Shown here: positions 25,659 to 35,717 of the stretch, piece after piece
Layout: every line of letters begins with the position of its first letter
How positions within the stretch are numbered: the stretch's first letter is position 1
Assembly: GCA_963803065.1 (NCBI GenBank)
Contig: CAWDKW010000004.1
Span: 496,001-560,000 of the forward strand
Direction of reading: 5' to 3'
Length of the DNA: 64,000 nucleotides
Origin: DASXMT01 sp963803065
GTDB lineage: Bacteria; Actinomycetota; Acidimicrobiia; Acidimicrobiales; RAAP-2
The notes under the pieces: generated by a model
What the model saw: only the letters and a program-made list of their open reading frames with translations
What the model was told of the DNA's origin: nothing
Database searches by the model: none
Made by a program: the position numbers and the translations under genes

Positions 25659-28490
25659 ATGAGCGTTTTCACCAAGGTTCTCCGCGCGGGCGAAGGGAAG
25701 AAGGTCCGTCGGCTGGCCGAGCTGGTTCCCCTCGTGAACGACCTGGAGCCGGAGATGGAGGCGCGCTCGGACGCCGAGCTACGAGCGGCCACCGAGGTGT
25801 TCCGCCAGCGGTTGGCCGATGGCGAGACCCTCGAGGACATGCTGGTCGAGGCCTTCGCTGTGGTGCGCGAGGCCGCGTGGCGGGTCCTGGGCCAGCGGCA
25901 CTTCGACGTCCAGCTCATGGGGGGCATGGCCCTCCACTTCGGCTGGATCGCCGAGATGAAGACGGGCGAGGGGAAGACGCTGGTGTCCACCCTCCCCGTC
26001 TACCTGAACGCCCTCGCCGGCAACGGGGTCCACCTGGTGACCGTCAACGACTACCTGGCCACACGGGACGCGGCGTGGATGGGCCGCGTGTACAACTTCC
26101 TCGGCCTCACCGTGGGCCGGGTCGGGCCCGACGTCGAGGACCCGGCGGCCAAGCGGCTGGCCTACGAGGCGGACGTGACCTATGGGACCAATACCGAGCT
26201 CGGGTTCGACTACCTGCGGGACAACATGGCCCGGTCCATGGACGCCATGGTCCAACGCGGGCACCATTTCGCCATCGTCGACGAAGTGGACTCCATCCTC
26301 ATCGACGAGGCCCGGACTCCGCTGATCATCTCGGGGCCGGCGGCCGAGTCGGCCAAGCTCTATTACCAGTTCGCGGGGATCGTCCGCACACTGCGGGTCG
26401 ACCAGGACTACGAGGTCGACGAGGAGAAGAAGATCGTCGTCCCCACCGAGGCGGGGATCGAGAAGGTGGAGCGCCAGCTCGGGGTGAGCAACCTCTACGA
26501 CTCAGTGGGCGTCAACCACGTCCACCACCTCACCCAGGCCCTCCTGGCCAAGGAGCTCTACCGCCGGGACAAGGACTACCTGATCGACCAGGGCGAGGTG
26601 AAGATCGTCGACGAGTTCACCGGGAGGACCCTGGAGGGCCGCCGGTGGTCGGACGGCCTGCACCAGGCGGTCGAGGCCAAGGAGCGGGTGCGGATCAAGG
26701 AGGAGAACCACACCTGGGCCACGGTGACCCTCCAGAACTACTTCCTCCTCTACGACAAGCTGGCGGGGATGACCGGCACGGCGGAGACCGAGGCATCGGA
26801 GTTCGCCAACACCTACTCGCTGCCGGTGGTGCCGATCCCCACCAACAAGCCGCTCATCCGAGCCGACGCCTCCGACCTCATCTACAAGTCCGAGGAAGCC
26901 AAGTTCGCCGCCGTAGTCGACGACATCGCCGAACGGCATGCCACCGGCCAACCGGTGCTGGTCGGGACGGCATCGGTGTCCAAGTCCGAGCAGTTGTCGC
27001 GGTTGCTCGACAAGAAGGGGATACCCCACGAGGTGCTGAACGCCAAGCAGCACTTCCGGGAAGCCGAGATCGTGGCCCAGGCCGGTCGGGTCGGCGGGGT
27101 GACCGTGGCCACCAACATGGCCGGGCGGGGCGTCGACATCCTCCTGGGCGGCAACCCCGAGCTGTTGGCCCTGCACCAGGTGCGGTCCGAGGGTCTGGAC
27201 GTCGAGTCCGACGAGGGGAAGGCGGCAGTGGCCGCGGCAACGGCCCGTTTCGAGCAGTCGTGCGCCAAAGAGGGCGAGGAGGTGCTGGCCGCAGGCGGGC
27301 TGTACGTCCTGGGCAGCGAGCGCCACGAGAGCCGCCGGATCGACAACCAGCTCCGCGGCCGGGCCGGCCGCCAGGGTGACCCCGGGGAGAGCCGCTTCTT
27401 CCTCTCGCTCGAGGACGACCTCATGCGTCTGTTCGCCACCAACGCAATGAGCTGGGTCATGAACCGCGCCCTGCCCGACGAAGTGCCCATCGAGGCGAGG
27501 ATGGTGACCAAGGCCATCGAGCGGGCACAGAACACGGTCGAGGGTCGCAACGCCGAGACCCGCAAGGACGTCCTGAAGTACGACAAGGTCATGGACAAGC
27601 AGCGCAAGGTCATCTACGAGCGGCGGCTGCAGATCATCGAGGGTGAGGACCTCCGGGACGAGACCCTGGAGCTGCTCGAGTCGACGGTGACCGCATTGGT
27701 GGCCGAGGCATGTCCCAGTGACTACGTCGAGGAGTGGGACCTGCCCCGCCTGATCACCGAGGTCACCCAGTACTTCCCGACCCAGTTCGTGGCCGAGGAC
27801 CTCGAGGAGGCGACCACCACCGGCCAGGTGACCGAGAGCCTGGTGACCGAGGCCCTCGAGCTCTACGCCGAGCGGGACGAGAGCCTGCCCGGCGGCGAGG
27901 AGACGGCCCGCCAGCTCGAGCGGGACGTGATGCTCCAGATCATCGACCAGCGGTGGCGAGACCACCTGGCCGAGATGGACTACCTCCGGGAGGGCATCAA
28001 CCTCCGGGCCATGGGCAACCAGGATCCGTTGGTGGCGTGGGAGCGTGACAGCTTCGCCATGTTCGAGCGGCTCATGGAGGGGATCACCGACGACTACCTG
28101 CGGTACGTCTTCCACGTCCAGGTGCTCACCGAGCCGTCCCCTGAGCCAGACCTGGGCCAGGCCAACTACATCGCCGCCGACGACCCGGTCCAAGACGCCG
28201 GCCCCATGGCCGCCGCGCTGGCCGGGCAGGTTCTGATGGAGGCCGAGATGGCCCTGTCCGAAGAGCGCGCTGCCGACGGCCACGCCACCAACGGGCCGGC
28301 GGCCACCGGCCCCGCATCCCCGAACCCGGCATCCACGAACCCAGCATCGAGCCGAAGAGGCAATCGGTCCGCCGACCCGGGTGAGATCCAGGCTCCCATC
28401 GTGAAGTCGGAGCACGAGAAGGTGGGACGGAACCAGCCGTGTTGGTGCGGGAGCGGCAAGAAGTTCAAGCTCTGCCACGGCGCCAGCTGA
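25659..28490 (+). CDS. secA: Preprotein translocase ATPase subunit SecA
   Basis: SecA is the motor that drives preproteins through SecYEG. The 943-residue protein has Walker A MKTGEGKT (GEGKT at 103-107), DEVDSILIDEARTPLIISG (DEAD-like Walker B), the second ATPase half with ATNMAGRGVDILLGG and GRAGRQGDPG, and the C-terminal zinc site CWCGSGKKFKLCH that binds SecB or ribosomes. A Thr/Ala/Pro/Asn spacer precedes the zinc site. prfB starts directly after its stop with no gap, so they share a transcript. The housekeeping SecA1 assignment follows from the full length and the zinc tail. Confidence 0.98.
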   Translation: MSVFTKVLRAGEGKKVRRLAELVPLVNDLEPEMEARSDAELRAATEVFRQRLADGETLEDMLVEAFAVVREAAWRVLGQRHFDVQLMGGMALHFGWIAEMKTGEGKTLVSTLPVYLNALAGNGVHLVTVNDYLATRDAAWMGRVYNFLGLTVGRVGPDVEDPAAKRLAYEADVTYGTNTELGFDYLRDNMARSMDAMVQRGHHFAIVDEVDSILIDEARTPLIISGPAAESAKLYYQFAGIVRTLRVDQDYEVDEEKKIVVPTEAGIEKVERQLGVSNLYDSVGVNHVHHLTQALLAKELYRRDKDYLIDQGEVKIVDEFTGRTLEGRRWSDGLHQAVEAKERVRIKEENHTWATVTLQNYFLLYDKLAGMTGTAETEASEFANTYSLPVVPIPTNKPLIRADASDLIYKSEEAKFAAVVDDIAERHATGQPVLVGTASVSKSEQLSRLLDKKGIPHEVLNAKQHFREAEIVAQAGRVGGVTVATNMAGRGVDILLGGNPELLALHQVRSEGLDVESDEGKAAVAAATARFEQSCAKEGEEVLAAGGLYVLGSERHESRRIDNQLRGRAGRQGDPGESRFFLSLEDDLMRLFATNAMSWVMNRALPDEVPIEARMVTKAIERAQNTVEGRNAETRKDVLKYDKVMDKQRKVIYERRLQIIEGEDLRDETLELLESTVTALVAEACPSDYVEEWDLPRLITEVTQYFPTQFVAEDLEEATTTGQVTESLVTEALELYAERDESLPGGEETARQLERDVMLQIIDQRWRDHLAEMDYLREGINLRAMGNQDPLVAWERDSFAMFERLMEGITDDYLRYVFHVQVLTEPSPEPDLGQANYIAADDPVQDAGPMAAALAGQVLMEAEMALSEERAADGHATNGPAATGPASPNPASTNPASSRRGNRSADPGEIQAPIVKSEHEKVGRNQPCWCGSGKKFKLCHGAS

Positions 28491-29648
<1,158 letters not shown>

Positions 29649-29741
29649 CCAGGGTTGCCCCAGTTGGGCATTCGGGGCGGTTACACTTGCTCGCGAGCAG
29701 TACCGGTTCCGCCACCTCCCTCCTCTCATGACGATGCCCTC

Positions 29742-30509
29742 ATGATCCGTTTCGACAACGTCACCAAGACGTACAAGGGCACCACGGTTGCGCTCCACCA
29801 GTGCTCGGTGGAGATCGACAAGGGGGAGTTCGTCTTCCTCGTCGGCCCATCGGGATCCGGGAAGACCACCTTCATCCGGCTGCTCCTCCGTGAGGAGACG
29901 CCGGACTCCGGTCGCATCTGGGAGGCGGGCAAGGAGATCGGCCACCTGTCCAAGTGGCGCATCCCCTACCTGCGCCGCAACATCGGCTGCGTCTTCCAGG
30001 ACTTCCGCCTGCTCCCCAACAAGAACGTCTTCGAGAACGTTGCCTTCGCCCTCGAGGTCATCGGTCGGCCCAAGCACGTCATCAGCCAACAGGTTCCCCA
30101 GGTCCTCGACCTGGTCGGCCTGTCCAGGAAGCGGAACAATCTCCCCCACGAGCTGTCCGGCGGCGAGCAACAGCGCGTCGCCGTGGCCCGCGCCTTTGTG
30201 AACCGCCCCTTGATCCTGCTGGCCGACGAGCCCACCGGGAACTTGGACCCCACCACCAGCCTCGGGATCATGCGCCTCTTGGACAGGATCAACCGCACCG
30301 GCACCACCGTGGTCATCGCCACCCACGACGCCGGCATGGTCGACCAGATGCGTCGCCGGGTCATCGAGCTCGACCGCGGCGTGCTCGTGCGCGACCAGGC
30401 CCGCGGCGTCTACGGCATCGACAGCGCGGTGGCCGCCCAGGGTGCGGGGTCCCCCACCGGCGCGGTGATGGGGAACGGCGTGGACGGAGGATTGGTGATC
30501 GAGGCCTGA
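29742..30509 (+). CDS. ftsE: Cell division ATP-binding protein FtsE
   Basis: FtsE is the ABC ATPase that, with FtsX, switches on peptidoglycan hydrolases at the division site. The 255-residue protein has MIRFDNVTKTYKG, Walker A GPSGSGKTT, the FtsE-typical IGCVFQDFRLLPNKNVFENVAF, signature LSGGEQQR and Walker B LLADEPTGNLDP. The last 30 residues are a Gly/Ala tail. A -10-like TACACT lies at 29682-29687 in the 93 nt gap after prfB and could give it a separate transcript. The stop overlaps ftsX (TGATG). Confidence 0.97.
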   Translation: MIRFDNVTKTYKGTTVALHQCSVEIDKGEFVFLVGPSGSGKTTFIRLLLREETPDSGRIWEAGKEIGHLSKWRIPYLRRNIGCVFQDFRLLPNKNVFENVAFALEVIGRPKHVISQQVPQVLDLVGLSRKRNNLPHELSGGEQQRVAVARAFVNRPLILLADEPTGNLDPTTSLGIMRLLDRINRTGTTVVIATHDAGMVDQMRRRVIELDRGVLVRDQARGVYGIDSAVAAQGAGSPTGAVMGNGVDGGLVIEA

Positions 30510-31393
30510 TGCCAGTCTCGGTTGGGTACATCTCCAAAGAGGCCGGCACCAACCTGTGGCGGAACCGGCTCATGACCGTCGCCGCCGTGTTGACGGTGGC
30601 CGTGTCCCTCGCGCTGGTCGGCTCGGCCCTGCTGTTGAAGCAGGGCGCCTCGAACGCCACCACCCGGTGGCAGCAGGGCGTCGACGTCGTGGTCTTCGTG
30701 CAGCCCAAGGCCGCTCCCTCCCAGAACGCCGCCATCGGCAGCGAGCTCAAACAGCTCCCGTTCGTGAAGTCGTGCACGGCCCGCAGCCAGAGCTGGGACT
30801 ACGCCGAGGCCAAGCAGCTAGAGCCGCCCGACCTGTCCAATGCGCTGAGCGTGTCCGACGTGCCCTCGTCATGGCGATGTCACCTTTCGGATGCATCGCA
30901 GGCGTCAGTGATCCAGTCCGAGTTCACCGGGAAGCCGGGGGTGGCCACGGTGGCCTCGCCCACCCAACAGATCCACACCATGGAGAACGTCATCCACGTC
31001 CTCCAGTGGGTCTTCCTGTCCATCGCCGTGGTGCTCCTGTTGTCGGCCTCCGTCCTCATCTTGAACACGATCCGCATGGCCATCTTCGCCCGGCGCCGTG
31101 AGGTGTCGGTCATGAAGCTGGTGGGCGCGACCAACTGGTTCATCCGGTTGCCGTTCATGGCCGAAGGACTGGTCCAGGGGTTGCTCGGCGGAGGGGTGGC
31201 CGTCCTGGCCGTGCTGGGCCTGTACTGGGGCATCGGGCTCGACGTCCCTCACGACGCCAGTGGGTCGATCACCGCCCAGATGGCCATGGGCGGCTGGGAG
31301 GTGGCGGCCACCTGCATCCTGGTCATGGTGGTCGGTGTGGGGGTGGGTGTGATCGGCTCGGCTTTTGCCGTCCGGCGCTTCCTCGACGTCTGA
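30509..31393 (+). CDS. ftsX: Cell division permease FtsX
   Basis: The 294-residue protein has the FtsX plan: a short cytosolic N-terminus, TM1 (about 24-43), an extracytoplasmic domain of about 120 residues with two Cys (in KSCTARS and WRCHLSD) that may form a disulfide, then three C-terminal helices with the conserved RREVSVMKLVGATNWFIRLPFMAEG between them. With FtsE it transmits ATP hydrolysis to periplasmic or cell-wall hydrolases such as RipC-type enzymes. smpB and ssrA, which often follow ftsX, are not found here. Confidence 0.96.
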   Translation: MPVSVGYISKEAGTNLWRNRLMTVAAVLTVAVSLALVGSALLLKQGASNATTRWQQGVDVVVFVQPKAAPSQNAAIGSELKQLPFVKSCTARSQSWDYAEAKQLEPPDLSNALSVSDVPSSWRCHLSDASQASVIQSEFTGKPGVATVASPTQQIHTMENVIHVLQWVFLSIAVVLLLSASVLILNTIRMAIFARRREVSVMKLVGATNWFIRLPFMAEGLVQGLLGGGVAVLAVLGLYWGIGLDVPHDASGSITAQMAMGGWEVAATCILVMVVGVGVGVIGSAFAVRRFLDV

Positions 31394-31473
31394 TCCCATC
31401 GGGCAGCCTCGACATCTAATTCCACCGGGACCCCTCGACAATCTCCTCCTGATGGTCTGATCTCCTCCGACCG

Positions 31474-32388
31474 GTGCCGGTCTACGATCGCGCCGACGTG
31501 CGAGCCCTCGATCAAGTAGCCAGCTGGCCGGTGGCATCGGCGGCCGTAGGGGTTCTCGGCCTCTCACCCGCCGGGCAAGCGAGCCCGACCGGATCCGCGA
31601 GACCTGCCGGCCCAGCGAGCGCCTCGGGCGACCCGGACCGACCGTATGCCTGGGCGTCGGTGACCAAGTTGGTCACGGCCCTGGCCGTGTTGGTGGCGGT
31701 GGAGGAGGGCACCATGGACCTCGACGAGCCGGCAGGGCCGCCCGGGTCGACGGTCCGCCACCTGTTGGCCCACGCCTCGGGGCTGGGGCCCGAGAGCCGC
31801 TCGGCCCTCAGTGCGCCCGGGACCCGGAGGATCTACTCCAATGCCGGCTACGAATGGCTGGCCGAGTTGTTGGCCGAGCACTCGGGGATGGCCTTTTGGT
31901 CGTACGTCGGCGACGGGGTGCTCGGCCCTCTGGGCCTGTCCGGCACCGTCCGGCTCGACGGAGGCTCGCCCGCCTCCGGGCTGGCCGGCCCGCTCTGCGA
32001 CCTCCTGGGCCTGGCCGCGGAGCTTGCTGCCCCCACCCTCATCAGTGCCGCCACCCATGAGCTGGCCACGTCGGTGGCCTTTCCCGGGTTGGCCGGAGTC
32101 CTGCCCGGCTTCGGGAGATTCGATCCCTGCGACTGGGGGCTGGGCGTCGAGATCAGGGGGGCCAAGGACCCCCACTGGACCGGGCGCCACAACTCGCCGG
32201 CGACCTTTGGCCACTTCGGCCAGTCTGGTTCGTTCGTCTGGATCGACCCGGTCGCCGGGTTGGCCTGCGCCGGGCTGGCCGACCGCCCCTTCGGGCCGTG
32301 GGCGGCTGAGGCATGGCCTCAACTGGCCGACGCCGTCCTGGCGGAGGCTGCTGCCCAGCCCGATGCCGCTCGCCCCGGCTACGGCTGA
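31474..32388 (+). CDS. Beta-lactamase-like serine hydrolase (class C/PBP fold)
   Basis: This 304-residue protein has the three active-site motifs of the serine beta-lactamase/DD-peptidase fold: SVTK (SxxK) near residue 62, YSN in RRIYSNAGYEW near 126, and HFGQSG in place of the KTG/HxG motif near 250. No signal peptide is evident, so it is more likely a cytosolic esterase or amidase than a secreted beta-lactamase. GTG 31474 is the first plausible start. Its stop codon lies in the first unit of a 21-bp repeat shared with the convergent globin gene. Confidence 0.78.
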   Translation: MPVYDRADVRALDQVASWPVASAAVGVLGLSPAGQASPTGSARPAGPASASGDPDRPYAWASVTKLVTALAVLVAVEEGTMDLDEPAGPPGSTVRHLLAHASGLGPESRSALSAPGTRRIYSNAGYEWLAELLAEHSGMAFWSYVGDGVLGPLGLSGTVRLDGGSPASGLAGPLCDLLGLAAELAAPTLISAATHELATSVAFPGLAGVLPGFGRFDPCDWGLGVEIRGAKDPHWTGRHNSPATFGHFGQSGSFVWIDPVAGLACAGLADRPFGPWAAEAWPQLADAVLAEAAAQPDAARPGYG

Positions 32389-32455
32389 TCTCGCCCCGGC
32401 TACGGCTGATCTCGCCCCGGCTACGGCTGATAGGGCCCCGGCTACGGCTGATAGG
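32372..32455 (+). repeat. 21-bp tandem repeat, four copies, carrying stop codons of two convergent genes
   Basis: GCCCCGGCTACGGCTGATCTC occurs at 32372, 32393, 32414 and 32435; the last two copies end in AGG. The first copy contains the TGA of the serine hydrolase (32386-32388), and the fourth contains the stop of the globin gene on the other strand (32444-32442). The array fills the whole gap between the two genes. Confidence 0.95.
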
Positions 32456-32906
32456 GCGGGGCTTCCCCCCAGCCCCACCTGGGCACGGGCGCATGCTCCA
32501 CGACGGCGGCGCCATGTTGGGAATTCTCGAGTGCCAGGCGCGTCCCCCACTCGAGGTAGGCGACCAGGGCGGATCGGAATTCAGGGTCGCTCGGCATACC
32601 GGCATCGTCGGCGGCCAGGCTCATCAGGGAGGCGAACCGGAACCGCTGCTCAGGCGTGACGCCCAGCTCGCGGTGCTTGTTGAGCATCCGCTCGTAACCG
32701 CCGAGCCGCTTCGTATAGTCGGCCGGTCCGCCGAACACCTCGATCCACCACGAGGTGACGTTGCTTCGGTGCTCGGCATGGACCCCGCCGGGGAAGAACG
32801 GCGACAGCAGCTCGTCCCGCTCGACCCTGTCGTAGAAAGCGTTGATCATCCGGTCGAAGGCGTCGAGCCCCCCAGCCCAGTCGAACAGCGTCGGGTCTTC
32901 GGCCAC
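32442..32906 (-). CDS. glbO: Group 2 (type O) truncated haemoglobin
   Basis: The 154-residue protein has the truncated globin pattern: FYDRVERDELLSPFFPGG (B helix with Tyr B10, then the C-E region), a Trp-rich TSWWIEVFGGP segment with the Trp typical of group 2, proximal His in NKHRELGVTP, and RFRFASLMSLAADDAG. It binds haem and handles oxygen or reactive nitrogen or oxygen species. The tail after residue 125 (PRWGWGEAPPYQP) is extra. The GTG start has a -10 box TACATT (minus strand, 32919-32914) seven bases upstream, so it is probably leaderless. Confidence 0.92.
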   Translation of the reverse strand: MAEDPTLFDWAGGLDAFDRMINAFYDRVERDELLSPFFPGGVHAEHRSNVTSWWIEVFGGPADYTKRLGGYERMLNKHRELGVTPEQRFRFASLMSLAADDAGMPSDPEFRSALVAYLEWGTRLALENSQHGAAVVEHAPVPRWGWGEAPPYQP

Positions 32907-33124
32907 AGAGCCAAATGTAGCGGCGCCCCTCGTGACAGCAATCGGGGCGACCCCGCTCCTCGGCGCCGACCACGCTCTTTGGAGCCGGCTCTGGGCTGGG
33001 CCACCGACCCTGGGCTGGGCCGCCGAATCTGGCGGGCCGCTCGCGCAGCCTCGATGCTCTGCCGGAGCGGAGCCTCGAGTTGCTCAGGTGGTGGGCGAGG
33101 GCATTTCACCGTAGGCTTCCGTCG

Positions 33125-33868
33125 ATGAAGGGCGTCATCCTGGCCGGGGGCACCGGCTCTCGGCTTCACCCCCTCACCACCATCACCAACAAGCACCTGT
33201 TGCCCATCTACGACCGGCCCATGGTCAACTTCTGCATCGAAGCCCTGGTCAAGGCGGGTATCACCGAGATCATGCTTGTCACCGGCGGGACCCACGCCGG
33301 CGAGTTCCTCCGTTTGCTCGGGAACGGGCACGAATTCGGGATCGACCGGCTCAGCTACGGCTACCAGGAGCGACCGGGCGGCATAGCAGAGGCACTGGGC
33401 CTGGCCGAACGGTTCGTGGACGGCGACCCGGTCCTGGTCATGCTGGCCGACAACATCGTCGAGGGCTCCATCGGCCCGATGGTCGAGTCGTTCGAGGCCG
33501 ACCCCCACGGGGCCCGTATCTTGTTGACGTCGGTCGAAGAGCCCGAGCACCTGCGCCATCTGGGCGTGCCCTCGTTCGACGGGGACGGAAACATCTCGGG
33601 CATCGTGGAGAAGCCCGACGACCCACCCTCCTCGTTCGGCGTGACCGGCATCTACTGCTACGACGCCGACGTGTTCGAGGTCATCCCCACCCTCGAGCCC
33701 TCCGGGCGGGGCGAGCTGGAGATTACCGACGTCAACAACCACTACATCGCCAACGGAGCCATGGCCTTCGACGTGCTCGAGGGGTTCTGGGGCGACGCTG
33801 GCGAGTCGATCGACGCGTACTACACGGTCAACGACTTCGTCCGCTCGCACGGTGCGAACAAGGGCTGA
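33125..33868 (+). CDS. Sugar-phosphate nucleotidyltransferase (glucose-1-phosphate thymidylyltransferase-like)
   Basis: The 247-residue protein opens MKGVILAGGTGSRLHPLTTITNKHLLPIYDRPM, the nucleotide-binding signature and substrate loop of RmlA-type enzymes. It also has LADNIVEG, GIVEKPDDPPSSFGVTGIYCYD and ELEITDVNNHYI. It should make dTDP-glucose or a similar NDP-sugar. It is about 40 residues shorter than E. coli RmlA, lacking the C-terminal allosteric extension, as in many actinobacterial homologues. A -10 box TAGGCT (33112-33117) lies seven bases before the ATG. It is divergent from the globin gene; the 218 nt between them hold both promoters. Confidence 0.9.
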   Translation: MKGVILAGGTGSRLHPLTTITNKHLLPIYDRPMVNFCIEALVKAGITEIMLVTGGTHAGEFLRLLGNGHEFGIDRLSYGYQERPGGIAEALGLAERFVDGDPVLVMLADNIVEGSIGPMVESFEADPHGARILLTSVEEPEHLRHLGVPSFDGDGNISGIVEKPDDPPSSFGVTGIYCYDADVFEVIPTLEPSGRGELEITDVNNHYIANGAMAFDVLEGFWGDAGESIDAYYTVNDFVRSHGANKG

Positions 33869-33953
33869 TCGCCGTCGGTGGAGCCGGGCGCAACCGGCCC
33901 GGCGCCGAAGCCACGGAACGGGGCCGAGCTCTGGCATCTGCGCCCGCCGGGAA

Positions 33954-33972
33954 CCGGCCGGTCTCCGGCCGG
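33954..33972. terminator. Short-loop hairpin between convergent genes
   Basis: CCGGCCGG (33954-33961), a three-base TCT loop and CCGGCCGG (33965-33972) form a perfect 8 bp stem. It sits between the ends of the nucleotidyltransferase and acyl-CoA synthetase genes. No T run is present. Confidence 0.45.
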
Positions 33973-33987
33973 GCTCAGGCGCGGGGC

Positions 33988-35616
33988 TCAGGCCGGCGCC
34001 ACCCAGTCGGTGGCCTCGTCCCGGTGGCGGCCATAGTCCATCTTCCCCGACGGGGTACGGCCGATGGAATCGACGAAACGGACCCGACGCGGTGACTTGA
34101 AGCCGGCCAACCGCTCGCTCACGTAGGCCTGGATCTGTTCGCCGGTCACCGAGTCCTTGTCGACCCCCGGCTTGAGCTCCACCGCGGCGACCACCTCCTC
34201 GCCGAAACGCTCGTTGGGGATGCCGACGACGGCGACGTCGGCCACGCCGGGATAGGTCTTCACCACCTCTTCGACCTCTTCGGGGTAGACCTTCTCACCA
34301 CCGGTGTTGATGACAACCGAGCCCCGCCCCAGCAGGTGGATCTTGCCGTCTTCGCCCACCTCGGCATAGTCCCCGGGGATGGAGTATCGGACGCCGTCGT
34401 AGGTCCTGAAGGTCGCGGCGGTCTTGGCCTCGTCCTTGTAGTAGCCGAGGGGGTTGCGGCCTCCGATGGCCAGCACCCCGGCCTGGCCCGAGCCGGGCTT
34501 GACCTCGTTGCCGTCGGGGTCGAGCACCTTGACCTCCGGGCCCAGGGTGAACCGGGCGGTCCGGACGGCGGAGGTCCCCGAGGACACCGACGACCCCATG
34601 CCCAGCGCCTCGGACGAGGAGAACGCGTCGATCAGCATCATCGTGCTGTGGTGCCGCAACAGGCCCTGCTTGGTCTCCTCGCTCCACATGACGCCCGAGG
34701 AGATGATGCCGACCAGGCTGGTCAGGTCCCAGTGGTCGGGATGCTCGTCGAGGGCGCGGAGGATGGGCTTGGCGAAGGCGTCACCCACGATGATCAGCCC
34801 GTTCACCCGCTCCCGCTCCACGGTGTCCAAGAGGTCGACGGCGTCGAACTGACGTGAGGTGGAGGTGACGACGTGCCCGCCCTCGCTCAGGCACTCCATG
34901 GCCGTGAACCCACCCGTCCCGTGCATGAGCGGGCAGGCGGGCAGCAGGGTCATCCCGGCCCCATTGGCCTCCAGGTCGGCCCGGATGCCGTCGAGCCCGT
35001 CGGCGGCGGCGTAGCGCCGGAACCCCTGGCCGTTCAACCGGGCGAAGAGGTCGTCCTGGCGCCACATGACGCCCTTCGGCATCCCGGTCGTGCCGCCGGT
35101 GTAGAGCATGTGGATGTCGTCGCCGCTGCGGCCCCAGGGGGCGGCGGTTGGTGAACCGTCCCCGCTGCCCACCGCGTCCTCGTAGCAGGTGGCCCAGGTC
35201 GGGCACGGGCCCGATCCATCGTCCACCCACAGCCAGCTGGTCACCCCGGGGACCCGATCCCGGAGCCTCTCGATGCGCTCGGCGAATGTCCCATGGAAGA
35301 CCACGGCCACCGCGTCGGCGTTGGACCACAGATAGGCCAGCTCGTCGTCGGCGTAGCGGTAGTTGGTGTTGACCGGGACCAGCCCCACCTTGAAGGCGGC
35401 GAAGGTGGCCTCGAGGTACTCGGAGCAGTTGTACAGGTACAGGGCCACTTTGTCCTGGTGGCTGACCCCGTGGTCGAGAAGCCACCGGGCCACACCGTTG
35501 GCCCGCCGGTCGGTTTCCGCCCAGGTCTGTCTGTTCCCCCCGTGGACCAGGGCGACGGAGTCCGGCAGCGTCGCGGCCACCACCTCCCAGACATCGGCAT
35601 AATTCCAGTTGCTCAC
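33988..35616 (-). CDS. Acyl-CoA synthetase (AMP-binding, ANL superfamily)
   Basis: The 542-residue enzyme activates a carboxylic acid to acyl-AMP and then acyl-CoA. Motifs are the P-loop YTGGTTGMPKGVMW, the adenine-binding and hinge region ending GRGSVVINTGGEKVYPEEVEEV, and the catalytic Lys in RTPSGKMDYGRH. GTG 35616 is chosen because GGGGAG lies about seven bases upstream; ATG 35640 is also in frame. The gene is divergent from an acyl-CoA dehydrogenase, suggesting a shared fatty acid or related acid degradation pathway. The chain-length preference cannot be read. Confidence 0.93.
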   Translation of the reverse strand: MSNWNYADVWEVVAATLPDSVALVHGGNRQTWAETDRRANGVARWLLDHGVSHQDKVALYLYNCSEYLEATFAAFKVGLVPVNTNYRYADDELAYLWSNADAVAVVFHGTFAERIERLRDRVPGVTSWLWVDDGSGPCPTWATCYEDAVGSGDGSPTAAPWGRSGDDIHMLYTGGTTGMPKGVMWRQDDLFARLNGQGFRRYAAADGLDGIRADLEANGAGMTLLPACPLMHGTGGFTAMECLSEGGHVVTSTSRQFDAVDLLDTVERERVNGLIIVGDAFAKPILRALDEHPDHWDLTSLVGIISSGVMWSEETKQGLLRHHSTMMLIDAFSSSEALGMGSSVSSGTSAVRTARFTLGPEVKVLDPDGNEVKPGSGQAGVLAIGGRNPLGYYKDEAKTAATFRTYDGVRYSIPGDYAEVGEDGKIHLLGRGSVVINTGGEKVYPEEVEEVVKTYPGVADVAVVGIPNERFGEEVVAAVELKPGVDKDSVTGEQIQAYVSERLAGFKSPRRVRFVDSIGRTPSGKMDYGRHRDEATDWVAPA

Positions 35617-35717
35617 AGATCGCTCCCCACTCCCGCCCATGGCGGCGACGGGCGTGTCGTTGTCGTTGGTGTCCTCGAATCCAAGCTGGTGGACCGCACG
35701 AGCCTACGCTGGCCCCC

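Noticed and set aside
31400..31473. Short repeats with GA(T/C)xTC-like sequence between ftsX and the hydrolase as a regulatory element
   Set aside because: Similarity is weak and short; nothing beyond chance.
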